Shown here: positions 1 through 6,600 of the stretch, in pieces | Position numbering within the stretch: the stretch's first letter is position 1 | Layout: each line of letters starts with the position of its first letter | From: Candidatus Segatella violae | GTDB lineage: Bacteria; Bacteroidota; Bacteroidia; Bacteroidales; Bacteroidaceae | Direction of reading: 5' to 3' | DNA length: 23,673 bases | NCBI GenBank assembly: GCA_002440225.1 | Contig: DJSH01000048.1 | Location: 1,219 to 24,891 of the forward strand | Notes under the pieces: model-generated | The model's input: only the letters and a program-made list of their open reading frames with translations | Database searches by the model: none | What the model was told of the DNA's origin: nothing | Program-made: the position numbers and the translations under genes

Positions 1-25
1 TTCAGCCCGTGTCAACCATACTGGT
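1..25. repeat. End of a palindromic intergenic repeat (truncated by window edge)
   Basis: The first bases (ttcagcccgtgtcaacc, then a near match) repeat the outer end of the element at 5640-5745 (ttcagcccgtttcaacc), in the same orientation. The rest of this copy lies outside the window. It is therefore a third copy of that intergenic repeat family, lying just upstream of the histidine kinase gene. The stretch from 26 to 178 shows no clear promoter or gene. Confidence 0.6.
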
Positions 26-178
26 GAAAACTTTTCTGTAACGAAAGATGGAGCATCAAGTTGTTTTTGGCAATAAACTAACAATTCTAACGTTATTGAA
101 ATATTGAAAGATTTTACTCATCTAGGTTTCTCTTCGAGTCAGCGAGGAGGAGCTCTTCATAAAATTTATGTAGAATTA

Positions 179-1555
179 ATGAACAAGGGACAGAAGAAAT
201 CGGAATTGATACTTTATGTGGCACTGTGGGCAGTGTTGTTTGCAGCACCAGTGATAAGTATGCTTGTCGGCGACTTCTTCACTTCTAGTCCCGAGGAAGC
301 ACAGGCTATTTCTACTACAGCATCCTCTGCAACAACTTCATCCATCGCTTTTTCAAACTCATGGGATTGGCAAGGCGTGTGGAATGCTTGGAGTTTGTTG
401 TCGATGTTTTGCGCCACCTTCTTCATCCACAATTTCTTGATTGCGCCTTTGCTGGTGTATGGCAATCGAAAGTGGGCGTATGGCAGTTTGGTGGTTCTCT
501 TGTTTGCTTGTTTCTTCGGTTACCAAGTTCACTTCCGTCCGCATCATGCTGGACCTGTGAATGAGGAAGGAAAACCAAGGATAGAACAGGGAATACCGCA
601 GAATCAGCAACATCCTTATGTCCAGAAACAACCTCCTCATGAGTTAACTCCAGACAAACGTCCTCCTCATGATGAAATATCTCTCGTTAAGCGAGAGAAT
701 ACGGAGATTCCAGTTCCACCTCTTCGTCCTGAAGATGGAAAGGGCGAACGAATGGGACCCAACAAGCGATTTGAGCCTCCTCGTGCCTTCGGCGGACAGG
801 ATTCCGTAGCGATTATCATCATGTCATTGCTCTTGGGACTGAACGTGGGAATCAAATACTTCTTCAAGTCGCTCGATGACAAGAAGAGAATCAAGGAGTT
901 GGAGCGGGAAAACCTCAACCGACAACTCGAATATCTGAAGTATCAGATCAATCCTCACTTCTTCATGAACACGCTCAACAACATCCATGCCCTCGTTGAC
1001 ATCGACCCCGAACAGGCGAAATACACTATCGAGGTCTTGTCGAAGTTGATGCGTTACGTGCTCTACGAGGGCAACAAGACGATTGCTCCCTTGCAGAAGG
1101 AACTCGACTTCATCCGTCATTATGTAGATTTGATGAAGATTCGATATACCGACAAGGTTCGTATCTCCGTCTCCTTGCCAACTTCTCCTTCTAATCCTGC
1201 TTCTCCTTCTCCTGGAAACAAGGAAGAAGGAACATCGTCGGCTCTGAATCTGATGGATATTCAGGTGCCTTCGCTTCTCTTCACCACCTTCGTGGAGAAT
1301 GCTTTCAAGCACGGCGTGAGTTACCAGCAGGATTCTTTCATCGAGATAAGCGTCCGTGTGGATGAGGCTGCCCATGAGATTTACTTCCTCTGCAACAACA
1401 GTCGCAAGCCTGAGGCTGAGGAGAAACGAAAGGGTGGAGTGGGTCTGGAGAACGCCAAGAAACGTCTCGCCTTGATATATGGTGATGAGTATGAACTGAA
1501 AATAGATGTAAACCAAGAGGAGTATCGCTTGCTGTTGAGGCTCCCGATTAAATAG
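179..1555 (+). CDS. LytS/YehU-type sensor histidine kinase
   Basis: Membrane histidine kinase that should phosphorylate the LytTR regulator encoded 8 bp downstream. I chose the ATG at 179 (458 aa); a TTG at 104 would add 25 residues that look untranslated. Hydrophobic segments lie at about 10-30, 72-95, 99-117 and 207-229. Between the third and fourth sits a loop of roughly 90 residues rich in Pro, His and charged residues. The His-kinase domain has the phosphoacceptor H260 in QINPHFFMNTLNNIHAL, an N-box FVENAFKHG (371-379) and a G-box KGGVGLENAKKRL (418-430). A Ser/Pro-rich insert (about 333-353) interrupts the region between these. The PHFFMN motif identifies the PF06580 family. The signal sensed cannot be read from the sequence. 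Confidence 0.93.
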   Translation: MNKGQKKSELILYVALWAVLFAAPVISMLVGDFFTSSPEEAQAISTTASSATTSSIAFSNSWDWQGVWNAWSLLSMFCATFFIHNFLIAPLLVYGNRKWAYGSLVVLLFACFFGYQVHFRPHHAGPVNEEGKPRIEQGIPQNQQHPYVQKQPPHELTPDKRPPHDEISLVKRENTEIPVPPLRPEDGKGERMGPNKRFEPPRAFGGQDSVAIIIMSLLLGLNVGIKYFFKSLDDKKRIKELERENLNRQLEYLKYQINPHFFMNTLNNIHALVDIDPEQAKYTIEVLSKLMRYVLYEGNKTIAPLQKELDFIRHYVDLMKIRYTDKVRISVSLPTSPSNPASPSPGNKEEGTSSALNLMDIQVPSLLFTTFVENAFKHGVSYQQDSFIEISVRVDEAAHEIYFLCNNSRKPEAEEKRKGGVGLENAKKRLALIYGDEYELKIDVNQEEYRLLLRLPIK

Positions 1556-1563
1556 GATAGTTT

Positions 1564-2286
1564 ATGATACGAGTATTAGCTATAGATGATGAGCCTTTGG
1601 CTCTCCGCCAGTTGGCGGCTTACTTGAAGAAAGTACCTTTCTTCGAATTGGTGGATAGTTGTCAGAGCGCTCTTGATGCCATCAAGGTGCTTGATGGGCA
1701 AGAGGTGGATGCCATCTTCATCGACATCAACATGCCCGACCTCAATGGCTTGGACTTCGTACGCTCTCTGCAGAATCCACCCCTCGTGGTCTTCACCACT
1801 GCTTATCAAGAGTACGCCTTGGAGGGCTACAAGGTGGATGCCATCGACTACTTGTTGAAACCTTTCGGCATGGGCGATATTCTTCGGGCTGCCGACAAGG
1901 TGAAGCGGCAGTATGACCTGATGCAAACTGCCAGTCTCTCGCCAGCCGACGAGGACGACGCCCTTTTCCTCAAGACGGAATACAAGGTGGTGCGCATTCT
2001 CATCCACGACATCATCTATGTGGAGGGAATGGCGGAATATCTTCGCATCCATCTCGTAGGGCAAGATAAGCCCATCGTGGTCTTGCTGAGCATGAAGAAG
2101 ATGGAGGAGCGCTTGCCTTCGCTAGATTTCATGCGCATCCATAAGTCTTACATCATCAATCTCCATCATATCGCCGAAATCAACAAGAGTCGGGTGGTGC
2201 TGGACAATGAGAAAGACATTCCGATAGGGGATAGTTATCGGGAAAAACTCAACGACTACATCAACCAGAAGTTTTTGGGCAAATAG
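1564..2286 (+). CDS. LytTR-family response regulator
   Basis: DNA-binding response regulator of 240 aa, partner of the kinase upstream. The receiver domain (1 to about 118) has the acidic pair D8-D9, the phosphoacceptor D54 in IFIDINMPDLNGLDF, T79 and K99 (DYLLKPF). A LytTR DNA-binding domain follows at about 135-238, with the family pattern of RIHKSYIINLHHI and a final NKSRVVL...IPIGDSYREKL segment. The start ATG lies 8 bp after the kinase stop, so the two are cotranscribed. LytTR regulators bind paired short repeats upstream of targets; which target they control here is unknown. The MATE gene is adjacent but separated by its own promoter and terminator. Confidence 0.95.
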   Translation: MIRVLAIDDEPLALRQLAAYLKKVPFFELVDSCQSALDAIKVLDGQEVDAIFIDINMPDLNGLDFVRSLQNPPLVVFTTAYQEYALEGYKVDAIDYLLKPFGMGDILRAADKVKRQYDLMQTASLSPADEDDALFLKTEYKVVRILIHDIIYVEGMAEYLRIHLVGQDKPIVVLLSMKKMEERLPSLDFMRIHKSYIINLHHIAEINKSRVVLDNEKDIPIGDSYREKLNDYINQKFLGK

Positions 2287-2354
2287 TGGGCTTGGGTGTA
2301 TTTATACCCCTTTGGGACTATTTCGGGCATTAAAGCAAGAATATTTTGGGAAAA

Positions 2355-2386
2355 TTTGCTTGTTTCGATAAAAAGTCGTAATTTTG
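2355..2386 (+). promoter_or_regulatory. Bacteroidetes-type promoter (TTTG-N20-TAATTTTG)
   Basis: A -33 element TTTG (2355-2358) and a -7 element TAATTTTG (2379-2386) are separated by 20 bp, matching the primary-sigma consensus of Bacteroidetes. The predicted transcript start is near 2393, directly ahead of the structured leader and terminator at 2393-2495. Confidence 0.75.
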
Positions 2387-2392
2387 CATTCG

Positions 2393-2495
2393 AATTGCAA
2401 GATGTAGTCTTGTAAACCTCATCGGAGGGTCTTGTGCAAAGAAGGCTGGATAAGATGACTGGGTAAAACCATCTGTCTCTTATCCAGCTTTTTTT
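2393..2495 (+). ncRNA. Candidate small RNA or attenuator leader upstream of MATE gene
   Basis: About 100 nt between a good promoter and a strong intrinsic terminator, with no usable ORF (the ATGs at 2402 and 2455 meet stops after 1 and 3 codons). Visible structure: hairpin CAAGA/TCTTG (2398-2402 with 2408-2412), hairpin CCTC-ATCG-GAGG (2417-2428), and the terminator stem. TTGCAAGA (2395-2402) could instead pair with TCTTGTGCAA (2430-2439), so two folds compete. It is either a free small RNA or a leader that conditionally ends transcription before the MATE gene at 2589, for which I see no other clear promoter. I recognise no known riboswitch class. The rest of 2287-2588 holds no gene. Confidence 0.55.
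2445..2495 (+). terminator. Intrinsic terminator
   Basis: A perfect 11-bp stem GCTGGATAAGA (2445-2455) / TCTTATCCAGC (2478-2488) is followed by seven T (2489-2495). It ends the short transcript started near 2393, about 95 bp before the MATE start codon. Confidence 0.85.
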
Positions 2496-2588
2496 ATTAT
2501 TCATAGGCCCTGAGTGAAGGTGGTTTTGAACATTATTTGTACAAATTGCTGAAAATAATATATAATAAGGTAACAAGAAGAAAGAAAT

Positions 2589-3926
2589 ATGAATAGAAAA
2601 GACTTGACGCAAGGCAGCATTCTGGGCAACATCATGACATTCTCGTTGCCCTATATCTTTGCTTACTTTTTGCAAATCCTCTATGGATTGGCCGACTTGT
2701 TTGTCATTGGTCGCTACTGTGATGTGGATAGTACCACGGCGGTGTCTAATGGAGCGCAGGTGATGTATCTCGTTACTTGCGTCGTCATCGGACTGGCGAT
2801 GGGAACCACCGTGAAGACTGCCCATGCCATCGGGGCAAAGGATAATCGCAGGGCAGCGCAGATTATTGGCAACACGGCCACGATGTTCTTGGGGTTGAGC
2901 CTCGTGCTTGCCGTAGGATTGCTGGCTTTCAGGAACGGCATCGTCTCGCTGATGGATACCCCGATGGAAGCCGTGATGGGAACGAGAGATTATCTCACGG
3001 TGTGCTTCATCGGCATTCCTTTCATCATGGCTTACAATATCATCGCCTCCATCTTCCGAGGCTTGGGCGACTCGAAGAGCCCGATGTACTTTGTGGCTGT
3101 GGCTTGCGTGGTGAATATTATTCTCGACTTCTTCTTTATAGGATATTGTGGATGGGGAGCCATGGGCGCAGCCTTGGGAACCACACTCTCGCAGATGGCG
3201 AGTGTAGGCTTCGCTCTTTTTGCCATCCGTAGGCATAAGGAGGTGTTTGATGTGCATCGCCACGATTTCAAGCCTCGCTGGGATGTCATATCCGGCATTT
3301 TGAAGATAGGCTTTCCTATCGCCATGCAGGATGGTTTTATCCAGATAGCCTTCATCGTGATTACGGTCATTGCCAATGGGCGAGGACTCTATGATGCGGC
3401 GGCAGTGGGAATCGTAGAGAAGTTCATCGGCTTGGTGTTTATCGTGCCCTCGGCAATGCTCTCTACGGTGTCGGCGATTGCCAGCCAGAACATAGGGGCG
3501 ATGCAGGTGAGTCGTGCCCAGCGCACAATGTGGTATGCGATGGGTATTACTACGACATACGGAATCATCGTAGCCATCGTACTCCAGTTTATTCCCGACT
3601 TGGCGGTTCGCATCTTCTCGGACGATGCCCAGGTGGTGTCGATGGGTGGCGAGTATCTGCGAGGTTATGTCTGGGATTGCGTCTTCGCAGGACTTCATTT
3701 CTGTTTCAGTGGTTTCTTCACGGCTTGCGGTTATAGCATCATCTCCTTTGCCCACAATTTCCTAAGCATCATCTGTGCCCGCATCCCCTTGGTCTATCTG
3801 GCTTCTGAGGCTTATCCCGAGACGCTCTATCCGATGGGCTTGGCCACCTGCCTAGGTTCCGTGCTCTCGGTGGTGATTTGCATCAGCGTGTATGCCTGGA
3901 TGTCTAGGCATCGCAAGTTTGGCTAA
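2589..3926 (+). CDS. MATE-family multidrug/cation exporter
   Basis: Integral inner-membrane antiporter of 445 aa, a normal family length, with about 12 hydrophobic segments. It resembles the NorM/DinF superfamily: an N-terminal half with PYIFAYFLQILYGLADLFVIG and a conserved GLAMGTTVKTAHAIGAKD segment, then a second MatE half from about residue 230 (PIAMQDGFIQIAF, SAIASQNIGAMQ). MATE proteins expel cationic compounds using Na+ or H+ gradients; the substrate cannot be told here. The gene stands alone, preceded by the promoter-leader-terminator unit at 2355-2495. No terminator is obvious after the stop; the repeat arrays at 3938-4133 follow. Confidence 0.93.
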   Translation: MNRKDLTQGSILGNIMTFSLPYIFAYFLQILYGLADLFVIGRYCDVDSTTAVSNGAQVMYLVTCVVIGLAMGTTVKTAHAIGAKDNRRAAQIIGNTATMFLGLSLVLAVGLLAFRNGIVSLMDTPMEAVMGTRDYLTVCFIGIPFIMAYNIIASIFRGLGDSKSPMYFVAVACVVNIILDFFFIGYCGWGAMGAALGTTLSQMASVGFALFAIRRHKEVFDVHRHDFKPRWDVISGILKIGFPIAMQDGFIQIAFIVITVIANGRGLYDAAAVGIVEKFIGLVFIVPSAMLSTVSAIASQNIGAMQVSRAQRTMWYAMGITTTYGIIVAIVLQFIPDLAVRIFSDDAQVVSMGGEYLRGYVWDCVFAGLHFCFSGFFTACGYSIISFAHNFLSIICARIPLVYLASEAYPETLYPMGLATCLGSVLSVVICISVYAWMSRHRKFG

Positions 3927-3937
3927 GAAAGGGAAGT

Positions 3938-4006
3938 ATTAAGATAAAAAGTTTTGCAAGATTAAGATAAAAAGTTTTGCAAGATTAAGATAAAAAGTCT
4001 TGTAAG
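3938..4006. repeat. Tandem repeat, 23 bp x 3
   Basis: Three adjacent 23-bp units (3938-3960, 3961-3983, 3984-4006), each starting attaagataaaaagt. The first two are identical and the third has two changes. It begins 11 bp after the MATE stop codon. No gene is present in 3927-4257; this array, the palindrome array at 4034-4133 and the symporter promoter occupy it. Confidence 0.95.
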
Positions 4007-4033
4007 CTAGAATTAGAAGTATTTACTCTTAAC

Positions 4034-4133
4034 AGAAAGTTCCGTTCCGTGACACGGAACCGCCATTCCGTGACACGGAACGTACATTCCAAGACACGGA
4101 ACGCACATTCCGTGACACGGAACGGAGCTTTCT
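4034..4133. repeat. Four 15-bp palindromes at exact 21-bp spacing
   Basis: Palindromes TTCCGTGACACGGAA begin at 4045, 4066, 4087 and 4108, exactly 21 bp apart. Units 1, 2 and 4 are perfect; unit 3 (ttccaagacacggaa) has a changed left arm. The spacers are six bases and differ from each other. The outer flanks also pair: agaaagttccgttccgtg (4034-4051) against the complement of 4116-4133, with one mismatch. A 21-bp period equals two DNA turns, so all centres face the same side of the helix. This suggests either a multi-site operator for the symporter at 4258 or an intergenic repeat family. Confidence 0.9.
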
Positions 4134-4147
4134 TCTAGCTTTGAAAA

Positions 4148-4228
4148 CAATCACATCTAGGAGAAAATGTTAAAGGCAATATACCACATTTGTGTGATTG
4201 CAGATATGAAGAAAAAGCTGTACTTTTG
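4148..4228 (+). promoter_or_regulatory. Symporter promoter with flanking inverted repeat
   Basis: The -7 element is TACTTTTG (4221-4228), with ATTG (4197-4200) 20 bp upstream as a weaker -33. The predicted start near 4235 leaves a leader of about 23 nt. An 8-bp inverted repeat, CAATCACA (4148-4155) and TGTGATTG (4193-4200), ends on the -33 element, which would suit a repressor or activator site. Confidence 0.6.
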
Positions 4229-4257
4229 CTCCTTAAAAAAAATAATGTTTGATAGAT

Positions 4258-5478
4258 ATGGAAAAAACAAAGAAAAATAAGCAAACCAAGCAGTTGGTGC
4301 TTTGGATTGTTGCCTTGGTACTCGGTGCGATATTGGGTGTGTTCGGAATCAGTTGGCTTGATGGATTGATGAACTTCATCGCCACGGTCTATACTCGTTT
4401 GTTCCAACTCTTGGCGGTGCCTACCATCGCCTTGGCGGTGATCACCACCTTGGCTTCGCTGGGCAACCAAGCCGATACGGGCAAGATATTCCGCCATGCC
4501 ATCACCTATACCTTGCTCACTACGATAGCAGCGGCAGCAGTGGGACTGGTGCTCTACAACATCGTTTCGCCAGGCAATCTGCCTACGGCTCTGGTGCAGA
4601 GCGGAGTATCAGAGGTGCCTCAGAATCTAGGTGAGACTAGTTATTACGACCACATCCTTGGCGTGATACCTAATAATATCGTAAAACCATTCGCCGAGGG
4701 CAATGTGCTCTCCATCTTGATATTGGCGGCAGCCGTGGGCATCGCCTTGGCGAAGATGCCACAGAGCGACAAGAAAGAAGTAGTGATGAAGGGATTGTTC
4801 GGATTGCAAGACTTGCTCTTCATGCTCATCCACGGATTGATTTGGGCTTTGCCTTTGGGCATTGTCGCCTTCGCCGCACAGCTCTCCGCACAGTTCTCTG
4901 CAGGCATCGTGATGGCTTCGCTCGGCAAGTACGTGGCGGTCATCTTGGGCGGCAACGTCATCCAGTTCTTCATCGTCCTTCCGCTCTTCCTCTTGGCTAG
5001 AGGATTGAATCCTGTTCGCACGTTAGGAAAAATGATGCCAGCGGTATTGATGGCGCTCTTCACCAAGAGTTCGGCGGCTACCTTGCCAGTAACGATGCAG
5101 ACGGCGGAGGATAGACTGGGCGTGCAGAAGAAGGTGTCCCGATTCGTGTTGCCTATCTGTACTACCATCAATATGAATGGTTGTGCGGCGTTCATCCTCG
5201 TCACCTCGCTCTTCTTGATGCAGAACGGCGAAATGCCGTTGCCTTGGACCACGATGATACTCTGGCTCTTCATCTCGGTGTTGTCGGCAGTAGGAAATGC
5301 CGGTGTGCCAATGGGATGCTACTTCCTGACCCTTTCGTTGATGTCGGGCGTGAATGCCCCCATCGGCATCATGGGCATCATCCTGCCTATCTACACCATC
5401 ATCGATATGATAGAGACAGCAGAAAATGTATGGTCAGACTCTTGCGTCTGTGCCATGGTAGATAAGGATTTGCAGTAG
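4258..5478 (+). CDS. DAACS-family (dicarboxylate/amino acid:cation) symporter
   Basis: Inner-membrane secondary transporter of the glutamate-transporter (SLC1/GltP) fold. I chose the ATG at 4258 (406 aa), 9 bases after the first possible TTG. The re-entrant loop HP1 is visible as SSAATLPVT (271-279), the TM7 motif as NMNG (305-308), HP2 as GNAGVP (346-351), and TM8 as DMIETAENVWSD (383-394). Compared with the archaeal homologue GltPh, the TM7 Asp (NMDG) is Asn307 and the TM8 Arg that grips the substrate side-chain carboxylate is Glu386, while T387, N390 and D394 are kept. Acidic amino acids are thus unlikely substrates. The gene has its own promoter and no cotranscribed neighbour. Confidence 0.9.
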   Translation: MEKTKKNKQTKQLVLWIVALVLGAILGVFGISWLDGLMNFIATVYTRLFQLLAVPTIALAVITTLASLGNQADTGKIFRHAITYTLLTTIAAAAVGLVLYNIVSPGNLPTALVQSGVSEVPQNLGETSYYDHILGVIPNNIVKPFAEGNVLSILILAAAVGIALAKMPQSDKKEVVMKGLFGLQDLLFMLIHGLIWALPLGIVAFAAQLSAQFSAGIVMASLGKYVAVILGGNVIQFFIVLPLFLLARGLNPVRTLGKMMPAVLMALFTKSSAATLPVTMQTAEDRLGVQKKVSRFVLPICTTINMNGCAAFILVTSLFLMQNGEMPLPWTTMILWLFISVLSAVGNAGVPMGCYFLTLSLMSGVNAPIGIMGIILPIYTIIDMIETAENVWSDSCVCAMVDKDLQ

Positions 5479-5522
5479 GCGTAAATGGCCTAGTTGAGCC
5501 ATATATAAGCATGAGGGTGTGT

Positions 5523-5540
5523 CATAAGACATGTCTTATG
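5523..5540. repeat. 18-bp perfect palindrome
   Basis: CATAAGACATGTCTTATG is its own reverse complement and directly abuts the palindromic element at 5541. It may be a boundary of that element, or part of the 3' hairpin of the symporter transcript; it lacks a following T-run. Confidence 0.8.
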
Positions 5541-5745
5541 CGCCCTGAAAGGGCAATCTGCCCCTAGCCCAGGGCATCGCCCTGGGGGTAACGTCCCAAC
5601 ATAATGTCGCCCTGAAAGGGCAAAAGCATCTCATTATTAATGCTTTTGCCCTTTCAGGGCGACATTGCTTAATACCAATATTACCCAGGGTGTTACCCTG
5701 GGCTAGGTGCTTTTGGGCTTTCAGCCCGTTTCAACCGTACAGGTT
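5541..5745. repeat. Head-to-head pair of palindromic intergenic (REP-like) repeats
   Basis: Two copies of a unit of about 90 bp face each other. They share perfect 27-bp arms (5603-5629 and 5640-5666) around a 10-nt loop. Each copy carries, outwards, a CCCTGAAAGGG-type hairpin, a CCCAGGG/CCCTGGG hairpin (at about 5568-5586 and 5683-5702) and a second CTGAAAG hairpin (gccctgaaagggc in the left copy, gggctttcagccc in the right). The right copy ends in cgtttcaaccgtacagg, the sequence also found at position 1. This resembles REP/MITE-like elements mobilised in trans by IS200-type (RAYT) transposases; that link is inference. Short ORFs crossing it look spurious. The 5479-5987 interval holds only this, the 23-bp array and a promoter. 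Confidence 0.85.
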
Positions 5746-5762
5746 GGATTTTTTTTGCAGAA

Positions 5763-5824
5763 CGGCTCGGAGAAATCCTGCTGTTCGGCTCGGAGAAATC
5801 CTGCTGTTCGGCTCGAAGAAATCC
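5763..5824. repeat. Tandem repeat, 23 bp x 2.7
   Basis: Units begin cggctcggagaaatcctgct at 5763, 5786 and 5809; the last is cut short after 16 bases and has one change. It lies between the palindromic element and the promoter at 5886 and has no coding support. Confidence 0.95.
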
Positions 5825-5885
5825 AAGGAAATGTATGAAGTAACGAGTAAAGGAATCTGCTTTATTGTTAAATCTATCCAAAGAT

Positions 5886-5917
5886 TTTGGTTGTTAGGAG
5901 ATAAAAGTGTACTTTTG
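5886..5917 (+). promoter_or_regulatory. Promoter (TTTG-N20-TACTTTTG)
   Basis: TTTG (5886-5889) and TACTTTTG (5910-5917) are spaced by 20 bp. The predicted start near 5924 gives a leader of about 64 nt to the small secreted protein at 5988. Confidence 0.75.
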
Positions 5918-5987
5918 TCGCTATTATATATATAATGTGAAAAGGTATCAGAAATTACAATCATTTAGAATTAAGAATATAGAGATT

Positions 5988-6482
5988 ATGAAGAAGATTA
6001 CGATGATGTTGGCGCTGATGATAGTGTTTGCGGTGCAAGCCCTCTCAGCCAAATCGGCGAAAGACTTGATCAATGAGTATAAGGACAAGGATAAGGCTGA
6101 ATATACCTACGTATCGCCAGCCATGATGATGCTTGCCAAGGTGGCTGTCGCCAAGTACGACAAGGAAGTGGGAAAGGTGGTGGACAAGGTGACGAGTGTG
6201 CGCATCCTTACACTCGATGCTTGCAAGACCAAGGTGAAGAAGAAGTTCAACAAGGAGGTGAACGACTTCGATGAGGAGGAATACCAGCCCCTCGTGATGA
6301 AGGACGGCACCTACGATGGCTTCCGTGTACTTGTAAAATCAGATGGCGAGGCTCTCTCCGAAGTGGTGCTTCTGAAGGCGGACTATGACAAGTGTACGAT
6401 GATTCAGGTGGAAGGTCACATCGGCATGGACGATATTCAGAACTTGGTGAAGAGCACCAAGGTCTTGAATGGAGAAAAGTAG
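5988..6482 (+). CDS. Small exported DUF4252-like protein
   Basis: 164-aa protein with a signal peptide: a short KK start, a hydrophobic stretch (about 4-18) and an ALSA-K cleavage-like site near residue 21. The ATG at 5988 is chosen because the signal peptide starts there; upstream codons would spoil it. The mature part is Lys/Asp-rich and has no catalytic motif I can name. Its layout (VRILTLDACKTKVKKKFNKE, then DGFRVLVKSDGEALSEVVLL and an IQVEGHIGMDDIQNLVK end) resembles the Bacteroidetes DUF4252 family, whose function is unknown. It has its own promoter. The family call is from memory of pattern and remains tentative. Confidence 0.75.
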   Translation: MKKITMMLALMIVFAVQALSAKSAKDLINEYKDKDKAEYTYVSPAMMMLAKVAVAKYDKEVGKVVDKVTSVRILTLDACKTKVKKKFNKEVNDFDEEEYQPLVMKDGTYDGFRVLVKSDGEALSEVVLLKADYDKCTMIQVEGHIGMDDIQNLVKSTKVLNGEK

Positions 6483-6508
6483 AATTTATAGAAACTGAGT
6501 AGAATGAT

Positions 6509-6598
6509 GCAAGAATGATATTTCTGGCAAGAATGAAGTTTCTAGCAAGAATGATATTTCTGGCAAGAATGAAGTTTCTAGCAAGAATGATATTTCGA
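6509..6598. repeat. Tandem repeat, 18 bp x 5, alternating variants
   Basis: Units start gcaagaatga at 6509, 6527, 6545, 6563 and 6581. Odd units continue tatttctg (the last ends cga) and even units aagtttcta, giving a 36-bp higher-order period. The array ends 2 bp before the ATG of the Fur-family gene and is open in its reading frame (KNDISG/KNEVSS) back to a TGA at 6505, but has no start codon in that frame. Confidence 0.97.
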
Positions 6599-6600
6599 GA

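Noticed and set aside
104..178. 25-residue N-terminal extension of the histidine kinase from a TTG
   Set aside because: The extension is polar and unlike the family start; ATG at 179 gives a normal Lys-rich start followed by the first membrane segment.
2256..3755. Long minus-strand ORF (499 codons) opposite the MATE gene
   Set aside because: The composition is rich in His, Arg and Asp with no family resemblance; the plus-strand frame is a clear membrane transporter.
3938..4133. Intrinsic terminator for the MATE gene
   Set aside because: The palindromes have no T-run after them and the 15-bp units would form only tight, small hairpins in RNA.
5690..5935. An 81-codon plus-strand ORF and opposite-strand ORFs across the same place
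   Set aside because: They are made of the palindromic element, the 23-bp tandem array and the next promoter, and show no domain or signal peptide.
6509..6598. CRISPR-like array
   Set aside because: Units are 18 bp with no spacers and no cas genes nearby; it is a plain tandem repeat. The same reasoning excludes 4034-4133, whose spacers are only 6 bp.
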